A stretch of 64,000 nt of DNA, from assembly GCA_022453515.1 (NCBI GenBank), contig JAJNNY010000003.1, positions 1,116,001 to 1,180,000 on the forward strand, in the 5' to 3' direction. Made by a program: the position numbers and the translations under genes. The notes beneath the pieces were generated by a model. It saw only the letters and a program-made list of their open reading frames with translations. It did no database searches and was not told where the DNA came from. This stretch comes from Astrocystis sublimbata. Taxonomy: Eukaryota > Ascomycota > Sordariomycetes > Xylariales > Xylariaceae. Of this stretch, positions 36,484 through 48,785 are shown one piece after another; the stretch's first letter is position 1; each line of letters opens with the position of its first letter.

Positions 36484-38149
36484 TCAATAGGTCAGATCCC
36501 CAATCTCCGCCTCCCTCGCGTCAAGCTGCTTGTTTTTCCTCACGCTCCACGACCTCGTGATCACGCACATGACGATGGCGGCACCAATACCAGTAATGAT
36601 GATGCCGCCGCCTGTCTGGTATCGGGGCTCCTGGTACGAGAGGAAGAAGTAGGGCGTGAACCAATGGCTGATGCTGCTGACGGCGTTGGCGATGGCCCGC
36701 TTCGCCCGCGGTCGCGGCACCACTGACGTCTCCCACGATATCTGCAGGTTCAGTGCTAGGAACGGCCCTGCAGCCAGGATGAAGGTCCCGAAATACCGCG
36801 GCCCCGTCGAGAGCGTCGAGATCAGTAGGATGGCGCCCACAAGACCGGCGATCAAGCTGCCGACCATGTGCCAGCAGTGCTCGCCCACACGCCCTGCCGA
36901 CCAGGAGACGAAGAGCGTGAAGAGGTAGGCGAAGGCGTATGGGGGGGCTTGGAGTAGGTAGGTGCCTGTTTTGAAAAAGTGGAAGGTGTTGACGATCTAG
37001 GTAGGTAGTCAGTCGGTCAGTCTTTCATTAGCCAATCTTTTGTTGGCGGCGCACGGCGAAGATGAGGACTGTCACTAAACAAATTTACGAATGGAAACCT
37101 ACCGATGGGAAGAAGTCCTTGTACGACTGGCCAATGATGATGAAGAAATGACTGGTAGCGAAGAGCCAGGTATACGGTTCCTACGCGGCAAGCCAGACAC
37201 CCTCCCAGGGACCGCACTCGTCGTCCTCGCAGAGTCCGCCCGAGTCTTTGGCCTGTCGATACCGCGCCATCTCGGACTCTTCGGGCGTGAAGAAGAAAGT
37301 GCCCGTGTTGTCCGGGAAGTTGGGGATGAAGAAGAAGGCGGCAGCTCCCACGACGACGCTCGCGGCGCCCTCGAGCAGGAAGAACCACCGCCAGGAAGCC
37401 AGGCCCCCGACCCCTTGGAGGTTGCCGGCCGCGAGCAAGCCCGAGACGACGGTGGACACGATGTTGCCGGCGTACCAGATCCTCATCCGCAGCGGGTTCT
37501 CGGCGCGCGTGTACCACGACGACGTCACCAGCGCCACGGCGGGTATGAAGGGGCCCTCGAAGAGCCCGCACAGGAACCGCAGTAGCATGAAGGCTCGGCC
37601 GTCCTTGATCGCTGCTGCTTTGATGGTGGTGACGGACCAGGCTAGCATCATGGTCGACATGACGTACCGCGGTTGGCTCTTCGCTAGGAGCACGTTGGTG
37701 GGGACTTGGGAGACGATGTAGCCGATGTAGAAGAGGGAGATGCCGAGCGACCACTGCACGTCAGATAGACCTAGGTCGTCTTGCATGCCTGCTAGTCGTG
37801 CGTTGGACACGTTGATGCGGTCGAGATACCTGTTCCCGCCATACCTTTGTGTTAGCATAAACCAAAAGGGGGGGGGAGAGGTTGACTAATTCGTGTGAAA
37901 AGATCAAGGGAGACCGAAGGGAAAGCCGTACTCTAATAGAAGCATGAAGCAGACACCAGGCAAGAATCTGTAGTCAAGTTTCCTCACAAGGGAGCGCTCG
38001 ATGGCAGCGAGCTCGTCGTTGGTCTTGTCTCTGAGGAGCTCGCAGTTTTCGATAGGCACGACTATCTCGGCCAATTCCTCGATTTGTTTGCTGCCCATCT
38101 CCTTGTGGGATGCACTACCTTCAAAAGACTTCTTTGGATTTGATAACAT
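36484..38149 (-). pseudogene. MFS transporter (anion:cation symporter, Tna1/Dal5-like) with in-frame TAG
   Basis: A twelve-helix major facilitator of the ACS family (nicotinate, allantoate and pantothenate-type carriers). Exons 37932-38149, 37103-37829 and 36484-36996 make 485 codons, a normal length, with all junctions in frame. Family motifs include YLDRINVSNARLAGMQ, PTNVLLAK, RFLCGLFEGPF and TAPPY-like QAPPYAFA. A TAG (37181-37183) interrupts exon 2 between GVWLAA and EPYTWLF. That joint lies in the cytoplasmic loop before helix 7, where relatives have a charged or polar residue. Nothing else is damaged. The truncated product would lose the C-terminal half. No splice option removes the stop while keeping frame. 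Alternatives are a sequencing error, a recent strain-specific mutation or readthrough. Intron 1 holds a run of nine or more G. Confidence 0.8.
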
Positions 38150-40942
38150 TGTGAACGTTCGTTCTACCGCTTTTTGCTTCACTAATTCAACTCGGGCTTG
38201 GGTTGGCTTCGATTTCAAAGCAACGGAAGGGACGCTTTTCAGATTGATCGTTTATATATAACATATGGCCTTGCTACATATCGCTTGATAGTGACTTGCT
38301 TTATGTATGCGAGGTTACAATCAATTATAGCGACGGATTATTCCCATACCTGGTGGCTGCTGCCAAGCCGACCACGACAATAATCTTCCATTCTGCTGGC
38401 GCTCCCGAGAGCCAAGGCAGATTTCCCCGTGGGGAGAGCTCCGGGGGGTTCAGAGAGACGATGACAGCCAATAGTAGCTGCTATACATTGTTGAGCTGTC
38501 TATACGCACACTTTGATGGGAATGGAGGAGGGCGGACAGTCTCCGAGCTCATTGTCTTTGATTGTGAACAAAGGGGCTTGCCAAGGCCTTTCCGACGAGT
38601 AGGGTCCCCGCGATGCCCCCGCGATATTCCACAAAGGCTCGATACGGTGTATGGATCATAGCTACCGCCAGAATTGAGACTTTTAAGCCGGGGTCATCCA
38701 GTCGGACGACGCCCGAGCGGAGAGGGGCAGATTTCGGCATGTGTCCGACCCCGCGCTCATATCAGAGACAACTACTTGTGTCTAGCTTAGGGCAACTTGC
38801 CGCCAATCCTGTTTACGAAGAACAGGAATCTGTGCCATTGTAAATGGTTCGTTGTGCAGGATCTAGGCCCTCGTCTCGCTGAGAAGTGGAACGCAAAGAG
38901 ACTGAAGTTGGAAGAGCCAGAAAAGAGACGTGATGAACCAGAAGATTGATAGATCACGGTAAGCAGAGGGTCGCACTTATATATAGATGCTGTATCTTCC
39001 CCTGAACTTTACGCAGGAGGGAGGAAAGCTTGCTCCCACATCGAGTGGAATATTGCGCTTATATGCTTTCAATCATATAAAAAAAATTGCACTTGCTCAT
39101 ATTAGCTCTTCAGGAGATAGAGTTTCAAAAGATATGCGCACCTGGAGCGGGCTAGCCTGAATACTTTACAGCTATAGCATTTGGCGCATGAAGAAATGGG
39201 TTCTGACACCTGGTCCAACGATACCGAGGAGATCCCAACTACTAGGGCAGTGAGCTGCTGGCAAGCTTACCTAGATATTTCGAAGCCCGAACATCCTGTT
39301 CTAATGCCTCCAGACAAAGAGATCGACCACTCAACAGATATTCAGCAAGGTGAAGCTTGTTCGGAGGAGAAGACACAAGTTCATTATCACACAAGTGCTT
39401 CAGCCAGCTCTAGAAGCACTCGAAGCAAGGTCCAACTATGTATGACAACCGAGGAGCAACAGCCCGTCCATCACGAGTTAGAATGAGCCATTATCAATTG
39501 TCAGCGGCTCGATGAACTATTGAAATCTAGGAGTGTCAACGGCGATGAACGCTCGAGAAGTACTTAATCTCATTACAATTTATAACACGAATCCGACTTG
39601 AGATCTGAAACAATATGCGAAGCATCGGCACAGCACATAAGCTCGCACTCTCAAGAAATTTGAGTATGAACATCGAATAGTGAGAGCATAGATAGATCAA
39701 GGAGGCAAGATATAGTCTTGGCGCGGACCGCGGAGAGATTAGGATGCCTAAAATACCCAGATATGATTTCACCTCATTCCTAGCTATCTTATCAGATAAA
39801 ATGAGATGCGATAGGAGAATGACTACTACAGATGTACTTAATACAAGCCTAGAGAAAGTGTAACTTAAGAGAATCTGAGCCCAGTCAATGGGGCAGCGCG
39901 ATGTGATCCCATAATACTAAGGAACAGAGACAAGGTATAGCTAGGAGTTGGTACATCGACAAATTCATACTGCTAGTACAACTTCGACCTAGAATATCAT
40001 GGATTTGAGTTCTGGCACGAAATAGATGCATACATCCTCACAAAAGCCGGGAGGGACAATGTACTTCTGAGCTTCAGTGCCAAGCCTGAACTGATTTGAG
40101 TATACTTATACCTATTGGAAGTTAGTGCCACTGGCTGCATCCAGCGCCTATTGATTTGCAAAGCAATTACACATGACCTCGAATACCACGATGACATCAG
40201 CTTATCTAATTCTTACTTCCTTGGGAGAGGCTGATTGTATAGCGAAGATTTCAGTACACTCAATTGCAGCAGCGATTCCGGGGAAGCTGTCCACACTGCC
40301 ACAGTAATTCGAGAAATGTCATCAAGGTAGATCGCCGAGTCCCATCCCTGAGATTCAAGTCTAAGACTAGCGCGCATCTATCATCAACTTCCGCATTCAG
40401 ACAAGTATTGGCTCTCATTCGCCCACGGAGGTAGGGATGTCATGTCGCATAGGGAGCCAAATCGACGCTAGATAGATAGATAGGCACTGGTAAGTAGTTT
40501 GTGTCACGTGCTGGGATCGTGAGCCGCTCAGGGAGGGACCACCATGGATGTCAAGTTGTAGACCAGACCACCGTGCCGTGTATGTAAGTACATGCTCACA
40601 TATGCATCTCGTGAGATTGTGGCGACGATACATCCCGCCTGCATGGCTCCAGACCTCATGCACCAATGGCATTGCCTGGATATGAGAGCTGCAGCCCAAC
40701 AACCCGGTCCGATGCCGCCGATCGTCTTGCTCCCTTCTTTCTAAGTAGGGAGCAAGCTTGGCGTTTGGCGGCTTTGTTTGTCGAGTACTGTAATTAGACC
40801 CCCCCTCCGGACTGCAGCATGGCTTTTGCCATGCTCGACTTGCGCTCTTTTTCTTTGTCACTTAAGATTATGCTTGGGGAATATCTAAGGTCTTCTTATA
40901 CGGATTACACTTTACCTTCGTCCAGGGCGATTTGCAGCAAAT
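38150..40942. other. Intergenic 2.8 kb upstream of the MFS and S53 genes
   Basis: Divergent interval without a supported gene. An acidic 101-codon open frame at 39181-39486 (+) lacks an ATG at its nominal start and has no family resemblance. AT-rich stretches lie near 39060-39090 and 39540-39620. Confidence 0.45.
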
Positions 40943-43303
40943 ATGAAGACTCAATCGCTGCTCTGCGCAGCTGCTACGCTCTTCCAGTCCCTAGCCGAGG
41001 GAAAGAATGTCTTAGTCGAGTCTTTGCCGTCAGTCCCTACAGGCTGGACGAAGCTGAGAGACGCCGGGAGCAACCAGTTGATCAAGCTTCGCATTGCTCT
41101 CGAGCAACCCAATCTCGACCAATTTGAGCAGACCCTCTACGACATCTCGAGCCCCCAGCATGTCCTTTACGGCCAGCACCTGTCGCGCGAAGAGGTCCGG
41201 GATCTGGTGAAGCCTACTGAGGAATCCACGGCTGCCGTTCTGAATTGGCTGCGTTCCGCCGGTATCGACCACGTTGAGCAAGATGGCGAATGGGTTAACT
41301 TCAAGACGACTGTGTCCAAGGCGGCTCAACTCCTCGATGCAGAGTTTAGCGTCTACAACCACGTAGGAACAGTTGCGGAGAGCATTCGAACTTTGAGGTA
41401 AGTTTTGACTATCTTTTGGCATGCCATATCTATTGCACTTCAAATTGACCGGTAGTCGCTCAACTCATGTAGCTACTCTGTCCCCGAGGAGATCAAGTCT
41501 CATATCACTATGATCCAACCCACCACTCGCTTTGGCCAGATCCGGCCGCAAAACATACACACCAGCCACGTCATTGAGCAGAGCGAGCTCCCCAACCTGC
41601 TACATGAGGCATCTAAGATCCCGACTCAGCATCTGAATGCGACATTCTGCAACTCTACGATAACGCCGGAATGCTTGCGTGCTCTCTACAAGGTTGGCAG
41701 CGCACAGGCTAACCCCAAAGCCCCCGGCTTTCTAGCTGTCAGCGGCTACTTGGAGGTATATATATATATATATTTCTATACATACGCCCTTGTTTTGTGC
41801 GAAGTATTCGGATTCAGATAAAGCTAATTAAACATCATCCATACAGCAATATGCGAAGCACGATGCTCTCGGTACGTAGTTAGTTGTCAGTCCTCCTTCG
41901 CCGAGCACGGCCTCCTGACCTTCTTTTTAGACACTTTTCTTGAGAAGTGGGCGCCCTATGCCGTTTCTCAAAACTTCACCACCGTCAAGGTCAATGGAGG
42001 TCTGGACAACCAGACTGACACTGTCGATGATGACATCGAGGCGAACCTGGATATGCAATATGCTGCCTCCCTCGGTTATGATCAGAAGATTGTGTATTAC
42101 TCGGTAAGTGAATCAAGCACACATTGACCTTTCACCACGAGCGTCTAACGCCACCGAATTCGAAATCTTTGCCAGCTGTATGTATGCTAAACAGTTGAGT
42201 TAGGTCGGTGGCCGTGGCAAGCTAGTCCCTGATCTTGAGTGAGTCTGGATGTAATTACCCACCAACCATGACCGTAACTAATTCACATTGGAAACAAGTC
42301 AACCGGACCCGAACGACGTACGCATTTAACCACATGACATGTATTTCTGATCTGATAAAAGCTGACCCATTAACAGAATTCCAACGAGCCCTACTTAGAG
42401 CTACTAACCTACCTCCTGCGCCAGCCCAACAGCAAGCTCCCCCACACCATCACCACATCATACGGCGAGGACGAGCAGTCCGTTCCTAAAGAATACGTCA
42501 AGAAGGTGTGCACCCTATTCGGACAACTCGGTGCGCGCGGCGTCTCCGTCCTGTTCAGCTCAGGCGAGTAAGTTTCCCCTCTCGCCCCCGCCCTTGCCGT
42601 GGCACAATTAAGTACCTACCTAGTTAGTTCGACTGACAACGAACGACCACTTAGCACCGGACCAGGCAGCGGCTGCCAAACAAACGACGGCAAGAACACG
42701 ACGCGCCTCCTCCCCATCTTCCCCGCCGCATGCCCGTACCTGACCTCGGTAGGCGGGACCTTCGGCGTCGAGCCCGAGCGCGCCGTGCACTTCAGCTCCG
42801 GCGGGTTCTCCGACATCTTCTCGCGGCCGGCGTACCAGGAGCGCGCAGTGGCTCAGTACATACACAGCATCGGGTCTACATTCTCAGGTCTATACAACCC
42901 TTACGGCCGCGGCTTCCCGGACGTCGCGGCGCAGGGATCGTCTTTCGTGGTCATCTCCCAGGGCAAGGCCATTAAAGTCGGAGGAACATCAGCCTCCTCG
43001 CCTGCTTTCGCGGCCATCGTCTCCTTGCTGAATAACGCGCGCCTGAGCAAGGGGTTGCGGCCCCTCGGCTTCCTCAACCCCTGGCTTTACCATCACTCAG
43101 AAGCCCTGACGGACATTGTCCACGGCGGCAGCACGGGTTGCACGGGAATCGATATCTACTCGGGGCTTCCGGCCCCGTACGTCCCGGGCGCCGGGTGGAA
43201 TGCGACGAAGGGCTGGGATCCGGTCACGGGACTTGGTACTCCGCTGTTTGATAAGCTGCTTGCTAGGGCGGTGCCGAAGTATACGATGCCGTACATCTCG
43301 TAG
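40943..43303 (+). CDS. Secreted sedolisin-type peptidase (S53, tripeptidyl-peptidase-like)
   Basis: A secreted acid serine-carboxyl peptidase active at low pH on oligopeptides. Eight exons (40943-41397, 41473-41755, 41847-41871, 41931-42103, 42204-42238, 42299-42317, 42377-42567, 42655-43303) give 609 residues. A short signal peptide ([20 protein letters not shown]) precedes the pro-kumamolisin domain (about 20-200; [20 protein letters not shown]). The catalytic Glu and Asp are E291 and D295 in [10 protein letters not shown]. The oxyanion Asp is D394 in SSGDTG and the nucleophile S506 in [10 protein letters not shown]-terminal calcium site is likely in [17 protein letters not shown]. Exon 6 is a 19-nt microexon needed to read [20 protein letters not shown]. 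Intron 2 opens with an (AT)n run just after its donor. Confidence 0.93.
41756..41773. repeat. (AT)n microsatellite at a splice donor
   Basis: The donor of S53 intron 2 is GTATATATATATATATAT, so the dinucleotide run begins at the splice site itself. Confidence 0.7.
42299..42317 (+). other. 19-nt microexon of the S53 peptidase
   Basis: Flanked by ACAAG and GTACGC. It supplies the second half of an Asp codon plus QPDPND, the conserved segment found in other sedolisins between PDLD and NEPYL. Without it the frame is lost. Confidence 0.8.
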
Positions 43304-44109
43304 GGTGCGATACAAAGCCAAAAATCAAGATGAAAGCGATATTGAAGGATTCTTGTTCTGGAGTAGATATATAGATCTTCCCGTTATATGTTGATATCAA
43401 GAATCATAATCCTGTTCTAGTTTGATTCGATACATGAAACGCAGAAATTCTGATGTACCATCTGGTTTACGGACACTACCGAATAGTCAGCCCTATTACT
43501 TCACTACTAGTCGGTCGATCGCGTCCGTACATGTATGCAATGCAACCTCGTGCATAGCCACGGCTCCGGATCGAGCCATCTTTCCCTAACCTTATGCGTA
43601 GATAAGCAAGGGAAGTCTAGATTTCATTTTTCTTGGTCGAAAGTCATAATAGCTTCAAACAAGCAATTAACTCGTGAGGATAATTCAGGCACATGTTTTC
43701 TTGCTGTACATAGTAGATCACATGACGAGAGGGACAGACACAGCAAGTCCAGTAATGGCATCGTTGTTTGAATTTCTATCTATTTGAACTTTCTTTTCCG
43801 TCTCAAATCGATATATCGATACCAAAAAACCTTTGGGCTGATTGACGATCTTCTCATCATTGCGTCACAACACGAGTCTCTCTCTTTCTATCTAAATGCA
43901 TGAAGAACACCAATCTCTCCATCTCTCCCTCTCTCTCTCTCTCGTTCTATCTACACGCGAACACTGTCTTCATGCTCGTGCTGTGTCATTCTACACCGCG
44001 TCATGCCATTTTTTCATAATAATCCCATATAATCGTAGGCCGTTAATCGTTCCTTTTCCCCCAAAGTAAGTTTCTAAACTTCATCATCAGCTGCCGGAGT
44101 CCATCTACC
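43304..44109. other. Intergenic between convergent S53 and Aip1 genes
   Basis: 3' flanks. Holds a palindrome ATCGATATATCGAT near 43807 and a (CT)n run at 43922-43943. No gene. Confidence 0.45.
43922..43943. repeat. (CT)n microsatellite
   Basis: Imperfect CT run in the 3' flank of Aip1; no function inferred. Confidence 0.7.
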
Positions 44110-46098
44110 CTACTCCACGCCCGAAACCTTCCAAATCTTAACAGCCGCATCACCACCTGTAGTCGCGATCTTGTTATCGCCCACCCACGCAACACCATTA
44201 ACACCATCCTTGTGCGCATTCAGCACATTGACTCTCGTGCCCGGCTTAGCCAGGCTCCAGACGTAGATATGCGTATCCAGCGCACCACTGACAGTCTGCG
44301 TGCCCGCGTTGTTCCAGGCAATGCTCGTAACACGGCCGTTGTGCGCAGACCACCGGTCGGTGACGAGTTCCAGACCCTCCGTCTTGTAGGCGTAGATCTT
44401 GCCATTCTGCGTGCCGGCGGCGAGCAGAGATCCATCCTTGGAGAAAGCCAAGGCCGAAATTTGCGACACCGCATCCTTGGCCTCGCTTACTGGCGTGAGC
44501 TTGTTGCCTGACTCGAACTTGTAGAGTCGGACCGCGTTGGTGTTGGTACCGAGTGCGACGAATGAGCCGTTCGCGGCGATAGCGGTAGGTTGCCCATCAG
44601 TGACGTCCGTTTTGCCCAAGAGTTGGCCCTTTTCGTAGACCTCGACGCCAGCTATGGTGGCGACGTAAACGCGACCCTCTGCAGCTGCGACGCCCTTGGG
44701 TTGCGCCGTCAGCTTCGGGGCCTCGCCGGCAAATGTCTTGGAGGATACATCTATCGTGCGCAGGGTGTCGTCCCAGCCGACACTATATGCCTGTCCTGAT
44801 GCAGACGCAAACTCTGTGACCTGATTGGTGTGGCTTTGGCCATCGACAACTGTGCCAGCTCCTGAAGTGATATCCCAGGTGCAAACTTTACCGTCGAAGC
44901 TTCCGGTCCATAGTGTTTCGCCATCGCCTCCCATTGCAGTGATACTCTTGTTGTGCCCCTGCACAGTCTTGAGTGGCTTGTCGCTATCTTCTTTCAGATA
45001 GGTCAGATCGCCTCCAAGACTCAAGCTGATAATCAAGCCGTCGCTTCGTCCTTGGGGCCAGACAACACCAACTTGCTGGTCATCAACACTAACGTCACCA
45101 TCGCCGCCAAACCTCCAAGACCGCAAAACGGAGCCCGAGTCCGCGTCCCACATCTTGACTGTCTGGTCTGCGCTGGCAGTGACAAATCTCTTGGAGTCGC
45201 TGGACCAGCTAGCAGCGAAGATACTTCCGGTATGCTCGCCCTCGCTAAAGACTTTGGCATGGTCGAAACCCTTCGGAGTCTTCTGGTCGTTGTACACGTA
45301 CAAGTTGATCCGCTTGTCAGCGCCCACGGTGACTAGTTTGCTGCCGTCGGGGGAGGCGGCGGTGCCGAGGACGAAGCCCTTGTGCAAGCCATCCGCCTTT
45401 GACTGAAACTGAAGCGGGCTTGGGACATTGCCCAAGAAACAAACAGCCGCATCGTCGCTCACTGTCACGGCTGAGATGGCGCGCATCGTCCTCTCTGTGG
45501 GTCGGACAGCAATAGCGTTGATGACTTTGGAATGGCCAGTAATCTCTCCCACTTTCCCACCGGTGATGTTGAAGGCATGGCCGAACTTCTCGCGGCCATC
45601 GCCAACGGCAATGACTCGGTCTCCGTCGCTGGCGAAAGCTATGTCGTTTACTCGTCCCGAGAAGGCAGGCCAGTCGTCTTCAGCAACAACGTGTTAGCTG
45701 GCCCGTCAAGCAGTGGCGGCGTGGGCGAAGCACCACTCACCCTTCTTCTTCACGCCATCTTTTGTCGAGGACCACACTTTCACCAGTCCGCTCACATCTC
45801 CACTCGCGATCCTGTACTCGGGTATGATGTTGGGCAGCGGCGCGATTCGGGCAACGGTTGTCTGTGTAGTGTGTTCGGTGTACTGTACGCAGTCGGATGG
45901 TTCGTCGATGGAACGCAGGTATATCGATTTGCCGGACTGTGTGCATGGTTAGATCAGGCTCTTAGCGCAACGAGGCGGTACAGGACTACTCACTGCGTAA
46001 GCGATCTTGGTGCCTGCAGGATCGGTAGACAGCTGGGTTGGCTGTCCTCGGATCGTCACAGGGGACGCCGCCAAGGTCTTCTCGATTATGATGGGCAT
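44110..46098 (-). CDS. aip1: Actin-interacting protein 1 (Aip1), WD-repeat
   Basis: A cofilin cofactor that promotes actin filament disassembly in the cytoplasm, with a double seven-bladed WD40 propeller. Exons 45994-46098, 45741-45936 and 44110-45677 give 622 residues, the usual size. The start MPIIIEKTLAASP is followed by GQPTQLSTDP. Diagnostic stretches include GHSKVINAIAVRPTERTMRA, SADQTVKMWD, VSGALDTHIYVWSL and GGDAAVKIWKV. The third exon begins DDWPAFSGRVNDIAF through the acceptor CTGAAG, with a GCTAACAC branch site about 20 bases upstream; the nearer CAG would break the frame. Aip1 and the Rvs167 gene both act at cortical actin, but they are about 8 kb apart on opposite strands and no linkage is implied. 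Confidence 0.94.
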
Positions 46099-46744
46099 CT
46101 TTGACGTGACGTATGCACCGCGGGTTGTTGGAAAGGGGATGTTGGTGTTTTTGTGTGAGACCTTGGACAGCGGCCACCAGTATGACTTTTAAAGAAAGAA
46201 GGGTATCCGCTGGAATCCGTCTGCCTAGATGTTACAACCAACATTCATTCGGCTTCAGGCGTGACAACGCGGGGCAAGATCCATGCAGGTACACTGTCGA
46301 TTCACTTACAGTGCGCATACAGTACAGTACCTACCTAAGCTCCCCATCGAGAGTGCCTCGAGTGCGGGGCAATAGAGGACTTACCTAACATCAATAGCTT
46401 CAAATAGCCTGTGTATGTGAAACAAGCATCGTCACATAGTCATCTACTACCGTAAAGATCAGAATTTTTTATTCGTTGAGCTGCTGCTACCTTGCTCGAT
46501 TCTCATGTTACGTGAGTAGAATTATAGCAAACATGCTCTGAAGCAGATTGAGAATATCAAGACGACAAGGCCGGTAAACCGAGCCCTTGTGGTCAGTCGA
46601 GACGATTCTGGAAAAGAAATCGACAAACCATGAGACCAGACCGCGGTCAAACAAATGTGGTAGCCGTGCCTTTGCGCAAACCCATTTGGGCATGCCCTTC
46701 GCAATTCATCGGCGTCCCAGACGAGAGTTGCGTGACTCTGATGT
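46099..46744. other. Intergenic between Aip1 and the zinc-knuckle gene
   Basis: Promoter of Aip1 and 3' flank of the upstream minus-strand gene. Contains TACCTACCTAAG near 46330. No gene. Confidence 0.45.
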
Positions 46745-48774
46745 CTACCAGTTAGACACAGCGCCAGTTGCTGCTCCTGCTCCTGTGCCCCATCCGTCGT
46801 TATCACCAGAACCCGCGTTGGTTGCGGCCTCTCCCATCCAGTCAGTCGAAGGGGGTGCGCCTGCTGCATCACCAAAGCCACCTCCACCTGTCAGGCCGTC
46901 GTCAAAAGCGTCAGGGGCAACAGTCGGCTTCTGGCACCGAACTTTGGTGTGGCCCATCTCGCCACAGTTTTGGCATTGAACACGGCTGTCTGTGATGCCA
47001 TGTAAGCATATCATCATGTCACGGGTATTGCTGTTGGGCGGTTACTTACAATCGCGGGGCTTTGGGCATTCTCGGCTACCATGACCGTACTTGTCACAGT
47101 TGCGACACTGGACCTTGGACATGTCCTTAGGCTCAGGGCACTCTCGGGAGGTATGGCCTTCCTGGTTGCAGTTACGGCAGATGATCTTCTTCGGCTCCGG
47201 GCAATCGCGGGCCGAGTGTCCTTCCTCGCCGCAATTGAAGCATCCTCGTGGACCCCCTCCGCCTCCTTGGGGACAGTCTCGAGAGTAATGGCCCGCTGCG
47301 AGGGTATGGTTAGACTATATAATCCTGGCGAATCCTAGGATTGGACTTACTCTCGCCGCATTTGCGACATTCGACGTCATCTCCCGCAACGCGAGGTTCG
47401 GGGCCTGTCAATTGTTAGTATGTAGATACGACCCGAATGCGTTCCCAACTGTAATATTACTTACAATCCGCTGCTCTGTGTCCTCCCTTGCTATAGTACA
47501 ACCTACGTGTTAGCATATCGTCCATACGCAACTGAAATCATACGGTCAGTTTGGACAGAACCTACCCGCAGTTCCTGCAGGCGAATTTGTCAACACGTTC
47601 TTGAGGGCCTAAATGCTGTGTTAATGAATGCGCTCAAATACACAAGCGCTCATAACCTACAGTCACGGACGCGGTGTCCGGGCTCGTTGCAATTGAAGCA
47701 CATGATGACGACGCGCTCCTTTTCGAACTTCTCCTGGGGGCAATTCTTGGACGAATGGCCAAGCTCACGACAGTTGAGGCACTTCGTGATGCCTCTGGAA
47801 ACAGGGTCGCCAGCGTCGCGCAAGCGTTCGAGATTCTCCTCTGTCGATTTGGGCCAGGCCTCTCGCTCACGGGGACGGGATGCTTGAGCTCCAAAACGAT
47901 AGTTGACTTTGTACTTCTTGTTGAGGTTGCCTTGGAGGTCCATGTTGGTCAAGGTAGACATCATGGCCTGGCTCTCCAGAGCAATCAGCCAAACTCCAAT
48001 CTCTTGGTTTCGAAAGGCTCCCTCCAATTCGACATAGGTGGTGTCGGGGCATGCCTTGATGTATTGCTGGATTCCCTCCTTGACATCATCAATGTCGCGC
48101 TCTTTCGCGGCCTCTACGATCTTCTTCCAGGCAATCTCGGCTTTGACCTCCTCGATGTTGGAGCGATCAATCTTTCGCGGATTCGTGCATTCAACCGCAG
48201 TATGTCCTAAATCACATTACTCTCTTAGAAAAGCCGTTACCATCAGCACGACAGGATACACTCACCTTTTTCCTGGCAGTTTCGGCAAACCTCGGCAGGC
48301 TTCTCAGGGCAGTCCTTGATCATGTGTCCTTCCTGATGGCAAAAGTTGCACTCGCCAGTGAACTCACGAGGAGGCGCCGTGGGACAGTCTCGAATAACAT
48401 GTCCTTCCTCATTGCAGTGACGGCATTTCATCACGCGAGGATTAGGACAGTCTGCCTTGTTGTGGCTAGAGGATAAGGTTAGAATAGATCAGTTCATAGG
48501 AATCTTGTACTTCGACTTACCCTTCCTGTCCACAGTTGTAGCAGGCAAAACCACCACCGCCACCACCGCCCGGGGCATCAAAACCGTTGGCGCCGGCGTT
48601 GTCGAAACCGTTAGTGCCGGCGTTGTCGAAGCCATTGGTACCAGCATTGTCGAAACCGTTGGCACCGCTGTTACCATTGGTACCGGCGTTGTCGTTCCAA
48701 GCATCATTGCTAGGTCCGTCGTTCCACTGCGCTCCGCCAGTAGGGCCGGAGGGCATCGGTTCCCATTCAGACAT
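46745..48774 (-). CDS. CCHC zinc-knuckle protein with twelve knuckles (CNBP/Gis2/Byr3-like)
   Basis: A nucleic-acid-binding protein, by family single-stranded DNA or RNA binding. Eight exons (48521-48774, 48266-48465, 47661-48206, 47566-47608, 47465-47490, 47351-47404, 47050-47295, 46745-46989) give 537 residues with every junction in frame. Four C-x2-C-x4-H-x4-C knuckles (first CYNCGQEGHNKADC, from C78) precede a helical insert of about 150 residues (SNIEEVKAEIAWKKIVEAAK to ENLERLRDAGD). Eight more knuckles follow, the last CQNCGEMGHTKVRC, then a Gly/Ala/Asp-rich tail. Residues 28-66 are repeats of NAGTNGFD. Exon 5 is only 26 nt, splitting a knuckle. Retroelement Gag origin is unlikely, given the many introns and lack of other Gag features. 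The exact biological target is unknown. Confidence 0.88.
48584..48696 (-). repeat. Coding 24-bp tandem repeat in the zinc-knuckle gene
   Basis: Units of 24 bases encode NAGTNGFD and variants (NAGANGFD, GNSGANGFD), four to five copies. The period is a multiple of three, so the copy number can vary without a frameshift. Confidence 0.8.
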
Positions 48775-48785
48775 GATGGGCGACT

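Noticed and set aside
37092..37200. Intron that would remove the TAG in the MFS gene
   Set aside because: All GT sites upstream give either an intron under 35 nt or a frameshift, and conserved residues would be lost.
39181..39486. Acidic 101-codon frame
   Set aside because: Its nominal first codon is TTG, it has no similarity to any family I know and no splice partners.
40415..40861. 148-codon minus-strand frame upstream of the S53 gene
   Set aside because: Composition and content look random; it overlaps the S53 promoter.
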